Translations under genes and position numbers: made by a program
Notes under the pieces: model-generated
What the model was told of the DNA's origin: nothing
What the model saw: only the letters and a program-made list of their open reading frames with translations
The model's database searches: none
Origin: Sunxiuqinia indica
GTDB lineage: Bacteria; Bacteroidota; Bacteroidia; Bacteroidales; Prolixibacteraceae
Assembly: GCF_009847015.1 (NCBI RefSeq)
Contig: NZ_WVEM01000009.1
Span: 124,001 to 188,000, forward strand
Direction of reading: 5' to 3'
Length of the DNA: 64,000 nt
Shown here: positions 34,992 to 43,853 of the stretch, piece after piece
Position numbering within the stretch: position 1 is the first letter of the stretch
Layout of the letters: every line of letters begins with the position of its first letter

Positions 34992-35915
34992 CTAACGACT
35001 ATTCAAAACCAATTCCCTCCACGGAAAAATTACATGCAATCCTTTTTCTTTGAAATACTGAAACACACCAGACTCGTTCATTGTTGTAGCAACCAGATAA
35101 AAATCTCCACCCCACGCTCCAAGCGATTTAATCTCGCCATCAAAATCAGTAAAATAAGATGACTTTACTGTTGGCATATTCAACAAGCCGGAAACCAATT
35201 TCTCATGATCAACCATCAATTGTCGGAATTCTTCCAGATTTCCCGTTTGTGCCATTTGTTCTGTGATCTCATTGATCTTACCTATTTCAGAAGATGACAC
35301 CGCTCCTTTATTCATAAAACGACGGACTTCTCCACGCGTACTTTTTTTAGAGCCTGAATAAACAAAATAAAGATTGTCTACAAAGGGATAGTCTAACTTT
35401 ACCGACTCAACGCCTTCGTCTTTTGTATAAAAAATGGGCCCATCAGCTGATGCGCAGGCGATATCGAAACCCGAACCATCAAATATTTTTTTATTAAGTT
35501 GAAAAGGATCAACACCCGCCCACGAAGCCAGGTTCACAATTAATGTGCTGCTGCTGCCCAATCCCCATTGGCTGTCAAAGTCAATCGTTGTATGGATTTC
35601 CAGTCCACCACTGAGTTGAAAATTTGGATTTAGTTGCTGCACTGTTTGCAAGGTATCGCGCAAAATACCGGCTTTTTCAGCATCAGAACTTTGAATAATT
35701 TCCAAATCCGGAAGTCGTAAATCGCAGGAAAACCATAAACCGTCTGGTGTAAAAGCCTTCCAGTTTAGTTCATTTTCTCTGTCGTTGGAACGAACAGTCA
35801 TTCGCTGCCCGTATTTCACTGGCAAAGCGATGGCTTTTGCTCCCTGAAGTACAAAGTACTCCGCAGTCAGCAATAATTTTCCATGAGCATAATATGATTC
35901 CTGCTTATCCGGCAT
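34992..35915 (-). CDS. GHMP kinase of the GYDIA group, candidate phosphomevalonate kinase
   Basis: 307 aa. Motif 1 HGKLLLTAEYFVLQGAKAIA (11-30), motif 2 WGLGSSSTLIVNLA (117-130), and SGFDIACASADGP (148-160), the GYDIA-like signature that names this Bacteroidota group. Such genes sit in mevalonate clusters of flavobacteria, usually beside HMG-CoA reductase as here. By elimination it is the best candidate for phosphorylating mevalonate 5-phosphate, but no direct evidence separates this from the mevalonate kinase step. Overlaps the end of the reductase gene by 11 nt. Confidence 0.75.
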   Translation of the reverse strand: MPDKQESYYAHGKLLLTAEYFVLQGAKAIALPVKYGQRMTVRSNDRENELNWKAFTPDGLWFSCDLRLPDLEIIQSSDAEKAGILRDTLQTVQQLNPNFQLSGGLEIHTTIDFDSQWGLGSSSTLIVNLASWAGVDPFQLNKKIFDGSGFDIACASADGPIFYTKDEGVESVKLDYPFVDNLYFVYSGSKKSTRGEVRRFMNKGAVSSSEIGKINEITEQMAQTGNLEEFRQLMVDHEKLVSGLLNMPTVKSSYFTDFDGEIKSLGAWGGDFYLVATTMNESGVFQYFKEKGLHVIFPWRELVLNSR

Positions 35916-37221
35916 GTGTGTTTAAAAAATTCTGCACGTCGGAAAATGAAACTTCCCGACTTTCAAAATAAAGCCTGGCAGCCTGTTTTTGTTCATCAGA
36001 GACCTGCAAAGTATTCAAAATATTGCTTAAGTGCATTTTCATATGACCTTGCTGGATGCCTGTAGTTACCAACGCCCGAACGGCAGACCAGTTGGATGCC
36101 AACCCGGAAATTGCAAGGTAAGTCATGAGTTGTTTCGCTGATGGCTGCTCGAGAATTTGCATCGCCAGCTTGGCCAGCGGATGCAAGCGGGTTACTCCGC
36201 CTACAACTCCAACCGCCAATGGCAATTCCAGACTAAACCAAAAGTTTCCGTCAGTTATTCCGGCATCGCTCAGCCCACGGTACTTTCCATCTTTCGCTGC
36301 ATAGGCATGACCTCCGGCTTCGATCGCACGAAAATCATTCCCTGTAGCAATGGCAAGTGCGTCAATTCCATTGAAGATTCCTTTATTGTGAGTAACTGCT
36401 CTGGAAACATCATTTCGTGAAATATGAACAGCCTGAACAAACTTTGACGCAAACAGCTGAGCCTTTTCAGCATCCGCATCCAACTGATCGACAGGATATT
36501 CAACCCATACTCTCACGCTGCTACCGGGAACGTAGTTCGACAGAATAGCCATAATAATTTCCAGTTCTTTTTCTCCTTCGGCAAACTGATCATTTTCGAC
36601 AACCCAATTCTTCAATGTCTTTCCAAATTGCTCCAAACACGAATTGATGAAGTTAGCCCCCATCGCATCGCAGGTTTCAAACGAAACGTCCAGCTGATAG
36701 TAATTGGGAAGAACTTCGGGAAGATATTTTAGCTTAACAGCGGAGATTCCGCCGCCACGATTGGTCATTTTCTCAGTTAACGGAGCTGACTCAACGAAAA
36801 GCTTTTGTTTGATTTCAGGGAAAAATTTATTCAACTTTTCATGATCGCCTTTCCACAAAAAGTGAACCTGCCCCTTCTTTTCAGTTCCTATAATTTGAGT
36901 GTGAAAGCCGCCACGCTTTGCCCAATATCCTGCTGCTTTTGCCAAGGCTGCCACCACCGAACTTTCTTCGGTTACCAAAGGAAAGGTCTTTAACTTTCCA
37001 TCAACTAAAAAATTTGGAGCAACCGTAAACGGGAGGTGGTAATTGGACAATTGATTTTCACTCAGGTCGGCAATAATCTCCTGTGTTTTTTCATCATCTA
37101 ACTGAAAGGAATCAAGAAATTCAATGGTTGCCTCATCTAAATTATACTGATCAACCAACCATTGAATTTTCTGCTTCCGATCTAATTTCGAAAATCCGTT
37201 GACGATTTTACGATCCATCAT
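35905..37221 (-). CDS. mvaA: Class II hydroxymethylglutaryl-CoA reductase
   Basis: 438 aa, matching the size and pattern of the Pseudomonas mevalonii (class II) enzyme. Catalytic residues are all visible: Glu in TEESSVVAA (about 85), DAMGAN (185-190), Lys280 in THNKGIFNGI, Asp296 in ATGNDFRAIEAGGHAY and His393 in QGHMKMH. Class II enzymes include degradative mevalonate oxidisers and biosynthetic reductases; its position between IPP isomerase and mevalonate kinases points to synthesis. It is the junction gene: upstream operon members make HMG-CoA and downstream members consume mevalonate. Starts ATG ATG, overlapping the isomerase gene by 11-14 nt. Confidence 0.94.
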   Translation of the reverse strand: MMDRKIVNGFSKLDRKQKIQWLVDQYNLDEATIEFLDSFQLDDEKTQEIIADLSENQLSNYHLPFTVAPNFLVDGKLKTFPLVTEESSVVAALAKAAGYWAKRGGFHTQIIGTEKKGQVHFLWKGDHEKLNKFFPEIKQKLFVESAPLTEKMTNRGGGISAVKLKYLPEVLPNYYQLDVSFETCDAMGANFINSCLEQFGKTLKNWVVENDQFAEGEKELEIIMAILSNYVPGSSVRVWVEYPVDQLDADAEKAQLFASKFVQAVHISRNDVSRAVTHNKGIFNGIDALAIATGNDFRAIEAGGHAYAAKDGKYRGLSDAGITDGNFWFSLELPLAVGVVGGVTRLHPLAKLAMQILEQPSAKQLMTYLAISGLASNWSAVRALVTTGIQQGHMKMHLSNILNTLQVSDEQKQAARLYFESREVSFSDVQNFLNTHAG

Positions 37222-38221
37222 AATCGGGGTTTAACTTCAGGTATTGTTTAGCCAGTCGAAATGCTTTCAACTGATTGCCAATGTATGTTTTCAGCTCGGG
37301 ATAATCACCGGTAGCATGCTTTAGCACCGCCGATGCCATGCCATAAACAGCAGGTAGCTGACTTAAGGTTGTCAGGTGGTAGCCATCCAGGTAATTTTTC
37401 AATCCACCTGAAATAATCAACTGGCGGCAACCGGGCTCTCCAATTTCCTGCAGCAAGCGATTGACGTTTTTCACCATCTGATGAGCTGATTGTCCAACAA
37501 AAGCAAATGGTTGAAACATCTCCTGCTTTTCAGGATTCTCGCGCATCAATTCCAGATTAGAAAAATTAGTGCCGCCATAAGCTGCAAATTCAATGGCAGC
37601 CAAAGGCAGTTTCAACAGTCGTTTTAAACTTTCATCGCCCATCCCCTGACCCACTTCTTTCACAATCAGCGGAATATGAATACGCCCCATTAGTCGTTCA
37701 ATGGTTTCAATAGGAGCATGTTCAATCCGGTCACCTTCGGGCTGAAACCACTCCTGCAACGGGTTTACATGAACAATTAAACCATCAGCACGAAGCTCAC
37801 CAACCAAGTCAACGATTGCTTTTTCGTTTTTATCTTGGAGTAATTTCTCAATTTGGGCGATTCCTAAATTGGCCCACAAAGGTTGATCAGGGCCAATGGT
37901 TTCGCGCATATCAAAATCGGCCCATTGTGTTTTATCAAACAATATTTTTCGGCATGACCCCAGTCCCATTCCAAATCCAAATTCCCGACAGGCCTGTGCA
38001 ATATTTTTATTAATTTTTTCGGCTACTCCGGTACCACCGGTCATACTGGAAACCCAAAACGGAGCCCGAACCATTTTCCCCAAAAACAAAAACGAATCAT
38101 CCTCTTCCTTCGGATGACCGGCTAGCATGGGTTCATAAATAAATCGTTTATCTTGCTCAGCAAAATCAGTTTGCGAGTCAAAAGCGAGTTGAATGTGGTC
38201 TAGCTTGCGGTCTTTAGTCAT
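37208..38221 (-). CDS. fni: Type 2 (FMN-dependent) isopentenyl-diphosphate delta-isomerase
   Basis: 337-aa flavoprotein TIM barrel interconverting IPP and DMAPP. Family blocks: RAPFWVSSMTGGTGVAEKIN, the HVNPLQEWFQPEGD active-site segment, LIVKEVGQGM, and IEFAAYGGTNFS for FMN phosphate. The type 2 enzyme is the one normally found with mevalonate genes. It follows the acyl-CoA dehydrogenase gene after 2 nt, so this is where catabolic and isoprenoid halves of the operon are joined. Confidence 0.96.
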   Translation of the reverse strand: MTKDRKLDHIQLAFDSQTDFAEQDKRFIYEPMLAGHPKEEDDSFLFLGKMVRAPFWVSSMTGGTGVAEKINKNIAQACREFGFGMGLGSCRKILFDKTQWADFDMRETIGPDQPLWANLGIAQIEKLLQDKNEKAIVDLVGELRADGLIVHVNPLQEWFQPEGDRIEHAPIETIERLMGRIHIPLIVKEVGQGMGDESLKRLLKLPLAAIEFAAYGGTNFSNLELMRENPEKQEMFQPFAFVGQSAHQMVKNVNRLLQEIGEPGCRQLIISGGLKNYLDGYHLTTLSQLPAVYGMASAVLKHATGDYPELKTYIGNQLKAFRLAKQYLKLNPDYDGS

Positions 38222-38223
38222 TT

Positions 38224-39381
38224 TTATTCCTTTAGAATTGAACGCGAAATAACCATGCGAAGTACTTCGGAAGTTCCCTCACCAATAGACAATAAGCGCT
38301 GGTCACGGAAAAAACGTTCAATTGGATATTCATCGTTTCGGAATAAACCGGCGCCACCAAAAATCTGCAAAGCTTCACTGGCAATATCGCTGGCAATCTG
38401 CGAACAGTATAACTTTGCCATGGCTGCCTGTGTTCCATAATCATGGCCATTATCCTTTAACCAACAGGCATTGTATAGTGTATTCCTGGCAGTTTCCAGT
38501 TTCATTGCCATGTCTGCTAATTTAAACGAAATCACCTGAAAATCGGATATGCTTTTCCCAAACTGCTTACGTTTTTTTGCAAAACTCACCGCCATTTCGT
38601 ATGCTCCCTGAGCCAAACCAAGTCCCATAGCAGCAATTGACAGTCGACCGGAATCGATGGTTTTAAGCATAATTTTAATTCCCTGTCCGCGTGCTCCCAA
38701 ACGATCACTAGCCGGAATGTGCACATCGTTCAAATACACCATACCATTGTCAGCGGCACGCCACAACAGCTTTTGCTTCATAAATTCCCGCGTATAGCCT
38801 TTCGTGCCTTTTGAAACCAAAAAGGCTGTAAACTCTTTGCGCCCATCTTCCCGAGTTCCGGTTTTTGCTACAAAGCTAATTCCGGCTGACATTTCAGAAG
38901 CGCCATTGGTGATGTATTTTTTATGACCATTAACCACCCAGCCATCTTCCTTTTCTTCGGCAATCGTTTCAACTCCCTGAGCATCCGATCCGGCATTTTC
39001 TTCCGTTAAACCAAAAGCCCAAAGATTTTCAGCAGTACAAAGTGATGGGAGATATTTTGCTTTTTGTTCTTCGGTACCAAACTCCAGAATTGGACCAACA
39101 CCCAACGAGTTATGAGCTGCCAATGTTGCTGCCACCGAGCTATCTACCCGGGCAAGCTCCTCAACGGCAATAATGTAGGATAAATAATCACTACCCTGAC
39201 CTCCGTATTTTTTGGGAGCGTGCATGCCAAAAAGGTTTAAACTTTTCAGCGAACGGATGAGCTCAACAGGAAACTGTTCGTTGGCTTCAAACTCCCCTAT
39301 TACAGGTTTAATATATTTCTCAGCAAAGTCTCTCACTTTCGATCGCAGAGTATGATGAGTCTCATTTAAAAATGCGTTCAT
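38224..39381 (-). CDS. Acyl-CoA dehydrogenase, proposed isovaleryl-CoA dehydrogenase step
   Basis: 385 aa, full-length FAD enzyme. WAFGLTEENAGSDAQG is the first acyl-CoA dehydrogenase signature and FGGAGLFRNDEYPIERFFRD the second. The catalytic base appears to be E368 in IGEGTSEVLR, the position used by short- and medium-chain enzymes; human isovaleryl-CoA dehydrogenase instead uses a Glu in helix G and has Gly here. The helix-G segment reads TIDSGRLSIA. So the fold and step fit, but isovaleryl-CoA specificity comes from the neighbouring leucine genes, not from diagnostic residues. 18 nt from the carboxylase alpha gene. Confidence 0.85.
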   Translation of the reverse strand: MNAFLNETHHTLRSKVRDFAEKYIKPVIGEFEANEQFPVELIRSLKSLNLFGMHAPKKYGGQGSDYLSYIIAVEELARVDSSVAATLAAHNSLGVGPILEFGTEEQKAKYLPSLCTAENLWAFGLTEENAGSDAQGVETIAEEKEDGWVVNGHKKYITNGASEMSAGISFVAKTGTREDGRKEFTAFLVSKGTKGYTREFMKQKLLWRAADNGMVYLNDVHIPASDRLGARGQGIKIMLKTIDSGRLSIAAMGLGLAQGAYEMAVSFAKKRKQFGKSISDFQVISFKLADMAMKLETARNTLYNACWLKDNGHDYGTQAAMAKLYCSQIASDIASEALQIFGGAGLFRNDEYPIERFFRDQRLLSIGEGTSEVLRMVISRSILKE

Positions 39382-39399
39382 ATTGATTCTTCTGTTTTC

Positions 39400-41373
39400 T
39401 TAAGATTCTAAATCAACCAATAACTCTCTATCTTGCACCAGATTACCTTTGGCAACATGTATATTTTTAACCACAGCATCGGACGGACTTTGTATGGTGA
39501 ACTCTGATTTCATCGACTCAATAACGAGCATATTCTGCCCTTTATGCAACTGATCTCCCGGCTTCACAAATATGTCAATTACTTTACCAAACAAGTCAGC
39601 CACGACCTTATCTATCTTCACTTCGGAGGACAAAGCTCCTGATTTATTCAATTGTACCTGATTCAATACCTGATTACTTTGCAATCGATATTTCCTATTT
39701 CTATAATGAACCAACGTACACCCTTCCTCTTCGGAAATAAAGATAGCAATATCTTTATCATTTATTCTAAAACAAATTTTCGGGCCAATAATTTGATAAT
39801 GATTTAATTTATAAGCCGTTTCATTCCAAATTATTCGCAGCTCATTTGCTTTTTTAACGACCTTAACCCGGTAATTCTCTCCGTTAATTTTGATGTTAAA
39901 AAGCTGCAAAAGTCGCCAATAGCCCGTTCTTCTCCAAACATCCACACCAGTTTCTGGCCGATAAAAATGGTACAGCAAAAATGCTGCAAGCAATTCAACA
40001 GCTGGCAACTGGCTGTCATCTCCTACACTACTGTTATCAAGCGCGGACAAATTGTTTTCAGCCCATCGCGTATGAATTTTATTTTCTTTAAAATCAGAAG
40101 ACCGCAAAATTTGGTTTAAAAACTCCTGATTCGTCATAATTCCTCCTAAATACAGTTGGTCCAACGCCCTACTAGCTTTTTCAATGGTCAATTGACGTGA
40201 ATTAGCATGAATAATCAGTTTTCCCAAAAGCGAGTCGTAGTTGGGTGACAAGTGATTGCCTGCTTGCAAAAAGCTATCCCAGCGAACATCTTCCGGAATA
40301 CATAATCCGCCCAAAGTACCCGAAATTGGTCTAAAATTATTCGATGGATCTTCTGCACAAACACGCAATTCAATGGCATGCCCATTGGCTGAAATATCTG
40401 ATTGCTCAAAAGTCAGTTCTTCACCTGCAGCGATTCTTAATTGCCATTCCACCAAATCAACTCCAGTGATTGACTCCGTAACCGGATGCTCCACCTGTAT
40501 CCGGGTATTCATTTCCAGAAAATAGAAACCTCCCTGATCATCGACCAAAAACTCGATGGTTCCTGCACCACGGTAGTTGATTGCCTGAGCAATTTTTAGA
40601 GCAGCCTCAAATAACTTCTGTCTTGTTTCTGAGGAGATTGAAGTGGCCGGAGCCTCTTCAATTAGTTTTTGGTAGCGCCGTTGAATACTACATTCGCGCT
40701 CCAACAGATGAATGGCTTTTCCTTTACTATCTCCCAATAACTGCACTTCGATGTGGCGTGCCTGTGGTAAATATTTCTCAACAAAGAGTTCATCGTTTCC
40801 AAAATACTGCTGTGCCTGACGCTGCGCCTGCTCCAAAACCAAAGCCAATTGTTCCGGTTTGTGTACAACTTCCATCCCTTTTCCTCCACCTCCACCTGAA
40901 GCTTTCACCAATACCGGAAATTCAAGTTTATTGCGTTGGGTGAGAATTTCATCGACAGTTCCTTGCAAACCGGGAATCACCGAAACCTCAAGTTTCTTGA
41001 CAAATTCTATCGCTTGTGTTTTTTCACCCATCAGGCGAATTTGATAAGGAGTAGCACCAACGAACGACAAGCCCGCTTTTTCAACTCGCTCAGCAAACGA
41101 TGCATTTTCTGATAAAAAACCATAGCCCGGATGAATTGCTTCTGCACCGGTTTCGCGAGCAATCTGAAGGAGCTTATCTTGATTCAGGTACGTTTCGCTT
41201 AACTGACTTCCAGGCAATAAAAATGCTTCATCGGCTTCTGAAACATGCAATGAGTCGGCATCATCGGCAGCGTAAACCGCCACGGTTTTGATCCCAAGCT
41301 CTTTCGCAGTCCGAATAACCCGAACAGCGATTTCAGCCCGATTAGCAATTAATATTTTGTGGAATCGCCTCAT
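39400..41373 (-). CDS. liuD: Methylcrotonyl-CoA carboxylase alpha subunit (biotin carboxylase + BCCP)
   Basis: 657 aa. Residues 1-445 are biotin carboxylase: KILIANRAEIAVRVIRTAKE, HPGYGFLSENASFA, the ATP-grasp loop KASGGGGGKGMEVV, ERECSIQRRYQKLIEEAP and FLEMNTRIQVEHPVTE. A middle linker domain follows and the C-terminus is the biotinyl domain with Lys622 in VIESMKSEFTI; the usual AMKM is SMKS here. With the adjacent beta subunit it carboxylates 3-methylcrotonyl-CoA. The ATG overlaps the stop of the hydratase gene (ATGA). Confidence 0.9.
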   Translation of the reverse strand: MRRFHKILIANRAEIAVRVIRTAKELGIKTVAVYAADDADSLHVSEADEAFLLPGSQLSETYLNQDKLLQIARETGAEAIHPGYGFLSENASFAERVEKAGLSFVGATPYQIRLMGEKTQAIEFVKKLEVSVIPGLQGTVDEILTQRNKLEFPVLVKASGGGGGKGMEVVHKPEQLALVLEQAQRQAQQYFGNDELFVEKYLPQARHIEVQLLGDSKGKAIHLLERECSIQRRYQKLIEEAPATSISSETRQKLFEAALKIAQAINYRGAGTIEFLVDDQGGFYFLEMNTRIQVEHPVTESITGVDLVEWQLRIAAGEELTFEQSDISANGHAIELRVCAEDPSNNFRPISGTLGGLCIPEDVRWDSFLQAGNHLSPNYDSLLGKLIIHANSRQLTIEKASRALDQLYLGGIMTNQEFLNQILRSSDFKENKIHTRWAENNLSALDNSSVGDDSQLPAVELLAAFLLYHFYRPETGVDVWRRTGYWRLLQLFNIKINGENYRVKVVKKANELRIIWNETAYKLNHYQIIGPKICFRINDKDIAIFISEEEGCTLVHYRNRKYRLQSNQVLNQVQLNKSGALSSEVKIDKVVADLFGKVIDIFVKPGDQLHKGQNMLVIESMKSEFTIQSPSDAVVKNIHVAKGNLVQDRELLVDLES

Positions 41374-42179
41374 GAATTTTCAATCACGTTTAAATTTTGC
41401 CAATCCGGCTTTCTTTTTTCCAGAAATGCTCTCAACCCCTCCTGCCCTTCGTCCGACTGAATAAGATCGGCTAAAATTGCAGCGGTATGTTCACTGCTGT
41501 CTATGCCATATTCATTCGAATCAACTTTCAATAACAATTTTTTACAAGCCTTCAAGGCATTGGGAGATGATGATTTCAGCCCACTAATTAATTCCTTAAC
41601 CACTTGTTCCAACTTCCCATCGTCCGCCAAAAAATCAACCAGACCAATCAGATGAGCCTCGGGAGCCCAAAACCGATCACCCGAGAACATCAGCTTTTTC
41701 ATATTTTGAATAGAAACACGCTTGGCGATGAAAGGAGTGATAGTTGCCGGAATGATACCTAACTTAATTTCGCCAAAAGCAAAAGCCGTTGAACGTTCAG
41801 ACACGGCAAAGTCGCAAGCAGCAACCAGTCCGTTTGCTCCACCCAACACATTTCGATGTACAGCAGCAATCGTAATTTTAGGAAACTGATAAAGCTGTTT
41901 CAACAGCTCTGCCATCCTTAAATATTCCTCCCAATTATCCGACTTTGCCTTATCAACCGCACTGGCAAACCAACTGATGTCGGCTCCGGCACAAAACGAT
42001 TTTCCTTCGCCTGAGATAACCAAAAAGAGAATGTCATCTTGCAAAGCCAACTCAGTCAAAGCGCCATGCATCTCTTCAATCATCTCTGGATTCAGGGCAT
42101 TATGAACCTCCGGGCGATTCAATATTAAATTAGCCCGATGACCGTCAACTTCTATTTTAATGCATTTTCTGTTTTCCAT
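41370..42179 (-). CDS. liuC: Enoyl-CoA hydratase family, probable 3-methylglutaconyl-CoA hydratase
   Basis: 269-aa crotonase-fold enzyme. The first oxyanion segment is GKSFCAGADISW, the second NVLGGANGLVAACDFAV, and the catalytic Glu is E137 in AFGEIKLGIIPATITPF. The Glu of the classic GGCEL position is absent, but this matches the bacterial LiuC pattern (GGAVGL, then SE-LGL-PA-ISPFV) more than fatty-acid hydratases. The expected reaction hydrates 3-methylglutaconyl-CoA to HMG-CoA, feeding the reductase encoded four genes downstream. Flanked by both carboxylase subunit genes. Confidence 0.83.
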   Translation of the reverse strand: MENRKCIKIEVDGHRANLILNRPEVHNALNPEMIEEMHGALTELALQDDILFLVISGEGKSFCAGADISWFASAVDKAKSDNWEEYLRMAELLKQLYQFPKITIAAVHRNVLGGANGLVAACDFAVSERSTAFAFGEIKLGIIPATITPFIAKRVSIQNMKKLMFSGDRFWAPEAHLIGLVDFLADDGKLEQVVKELISGLKSSSPNALKACKKLLLKVDSNEYGIDSSEHTAAILADLIQSDEGQEGLRAFLEKRKPDWQNLNVIENS

Positions 42180-42191
42180 TATTTCCCTTTT

Positions 42192-43757
42192 TTACATTCT
42201 GAAAACACCATAATGGGGATTTCGTTTGGGCTGATTAAGCGTAACCGTAAAAGCAAGTGCCAGGATATCACGAGTTTCAGCCGGATCGATAATCCCATCG
42301 TCCCACAATCGTGATGAACTGTAATAAGCAGTGCTTTCATGTTCAAACTGTTCAACTAAGCTATCCTCGCTTCCATTTTTCCCGATGGTTTGTAGCACAC
42401 CCGAAGCCTGCTCGCCCCCCATCACAGCAATTCGCGAATGGGGCCACATGAAAAGGAAATCGGGATCGTAGGCGCGGCCAGCCATAGCGTAATTGCCAGC
42501 TCCAAAAGACCCACCAATAACAAGGGTAATTTTGGGTACTACAGAATTGGCAACAGCATTGATTAATTTAGCACCATCGCGAGCAATGCCTTCGTGTTCG
42601 TATTTTTTGCCGACAATAAAGCCGGTAATATTCTGCAAGAATAACAATGGAATCTGACGTTGATTGCAAAGTTGAATAAAGTGAGCACCTTTTCGTGCGG
42701 CTTCAGCTGTCAAAAAACTCTGGTTGCCAACAATCCCGATTGGCATACCTTTTAAACGGGCGAAACCAGTAATCAGTGTTTTTCCATAACTACCTTTAAA
42801 TTCCTGAAAGTCGCTGTCATCAACCAGGTGGTCAATGATTTTGTGCACTGGAATTGGCTTTTTCAAATCAGTCGCCAAATAACTATAAATATTTTCCGCT
42901 GGAAATCCGGGAGCAAGCGCCTTCTTTATTTCAATATCCTGCTTGGAGGCCATGGGTAACTTGTCTACAATCGACCGGCAAATTTTAATGGCATTTGCAT
43001 CATCTTCAGCCAAATGGTCGGCTACTCCCGAAATTGATGTATGAACATCTCCACCGCCCAATTCTTCGGCTGAAACCTCTTCACCCGTCGCGGCCTTTAC
43101 CAAAGGTGGTCCTCCAATAAAGATGGTTCCCTGCCCTTTAACAATGATGGTTTCGTCGCACATGGCTGGCACATAAGCACCTCCTGCCGTGCAGGATCCC
43201 ATTACAATCGCCATTTGAGGAATTCCTTCAGCCGATAGTTTTGCCTGATTGAAAAATACCCGGCCAAAATCAAATCGATCGGGGAAAACGTTGGCTTGCT
43301 GCGGAAGAAATATCCCACCGGAATCAACCAGGTAAATGCAAGGAAGCTTGTTTTTCAATGCAATTTCCTGAGCTCTAACATGCTTTCGAATAGTTTCCTT
43401 GATGTATGTTCCGCCTTTCACCGTCGCATCGTTTGCGACAATCATGCACTCACGACCTTTTACAACTCCAAGGCCGGTTACAATGCCAGCCGATGGAAAT
43501 GAATTATCGTATTGATCGTATGCGGCAAATGTGGAAAGTTCTAAAAAAGGGGTTCCCGGATCAACAAGTATGTCGATACGCTCACGGGCTAGTAGTTTTC
43601 CCCGTTCACGATGTTTATGCACTGCCTTTTCCGGCCCATGATTACAAACTTGACTTAACCTCCGGTAGAAATCATCAACTACTAACTGATAACCAATAGG
43701 TTTATCTTCATGAACCTGCAAATTTGAATCTATTTTATCTTGTTGAGCTTTACCCAT
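42192..43757 (-). CDS. liuB: Methylcrotonyl-CoA carboxylase beta subunit (carboxyltransferase)
   Basis: 521 aa from ATG 43757; an upstream TTG five codons earlier is less likely. Carboxyltransferase of the crotonase-like ACC-beta family. HRERGKLLARERID, DSGGIFLPQQANVFPDRFDF, MGSCTAGGAYVPAMCDE, GQGTIFIGGPPLVKAATGEE, VSAEELGGGDVHTSISGV and GARAY-type AMAGRAYDPDFLFMWP are the MCC-beta (rather than propionyl-CoA) patterns. First gene of the nine-gene operon; the 226 nt upstream to mtaB carry two palindromes but no canonical promoter box. Confidence 0.92.
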   Translation of the reverse strand: MGKAQQDKIDSNLQVHEDKPIGYQLVVDDFYRRLSQVCNHGPEKAVHKHRERGKLLARERIDILVDPGTPFLELSTFAAYDQYDNSFPSAGIVTGLGVVKGRECMIVANDATVKGGTYIKETIRKHVRAQEIALKNKLPCIYLVDSGGIFLPQQANVFPDRFDFGRVFFNQAKLSAEGIPQMAIVMGSCTAGGAYVPAMCDETIIVKGQGTIFIGGPPLVKAATGEEVSAEELGGGDVHTSISGVADHLAEDDANAIKICRSIVDKLPMASKQDIEIKKALAPGFPAENIYSYLATDLKKPIPVHKIIDHLVDDSDFQEFKGSYGKTLITGFARLKGMPIGIVGNQSFLTAEAARKGAHFIQLCNQRQIPLLFLQNITGFIVGKKYEHEGIARDGAKLINAVANSVVPKITLVIGGSFGAGNYAMAGRAYDPDFLFMWPHSRIAVMGGEQASGVLQTIGKNGSEDSLVEQFEHESTAYYSSSRLWDDGIIDPAETRDILALAFTVTLNQPKRNPHYGVFRM

Positions 43758-43853
43758 ATTGTCGTTAAACAAATTAAAAAAGGAAAATCTCTTACTATGA
43801 CAAAATTCTAGGCTATTGGTTCACATAAACCGCCACTTTTTGTTTTTTGAAGA

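Noticed and set aside
33044-43757. Alternative reading as the myxobacterial route from HMG-CoA to isovaleryl-CoA (reverse direction)
   Set aside because: That route uses a CoA-transferase-like decarboxylase (AibA/B) and a reductase (AibC), which are absent; both biotin-dependent MCC subunits are present, favouring the catabolic direction.
42192-43757. Assignment of the carboxyltransferase as propionyl-CoA carboxylase beta
   Set aside because: The IFLPQQANVFPD and GGDVHTSISGV segments and the hydratase and acyl-CoA dehydrogenase neighbours fit methylcrotonyl-CoA carboxylase better.
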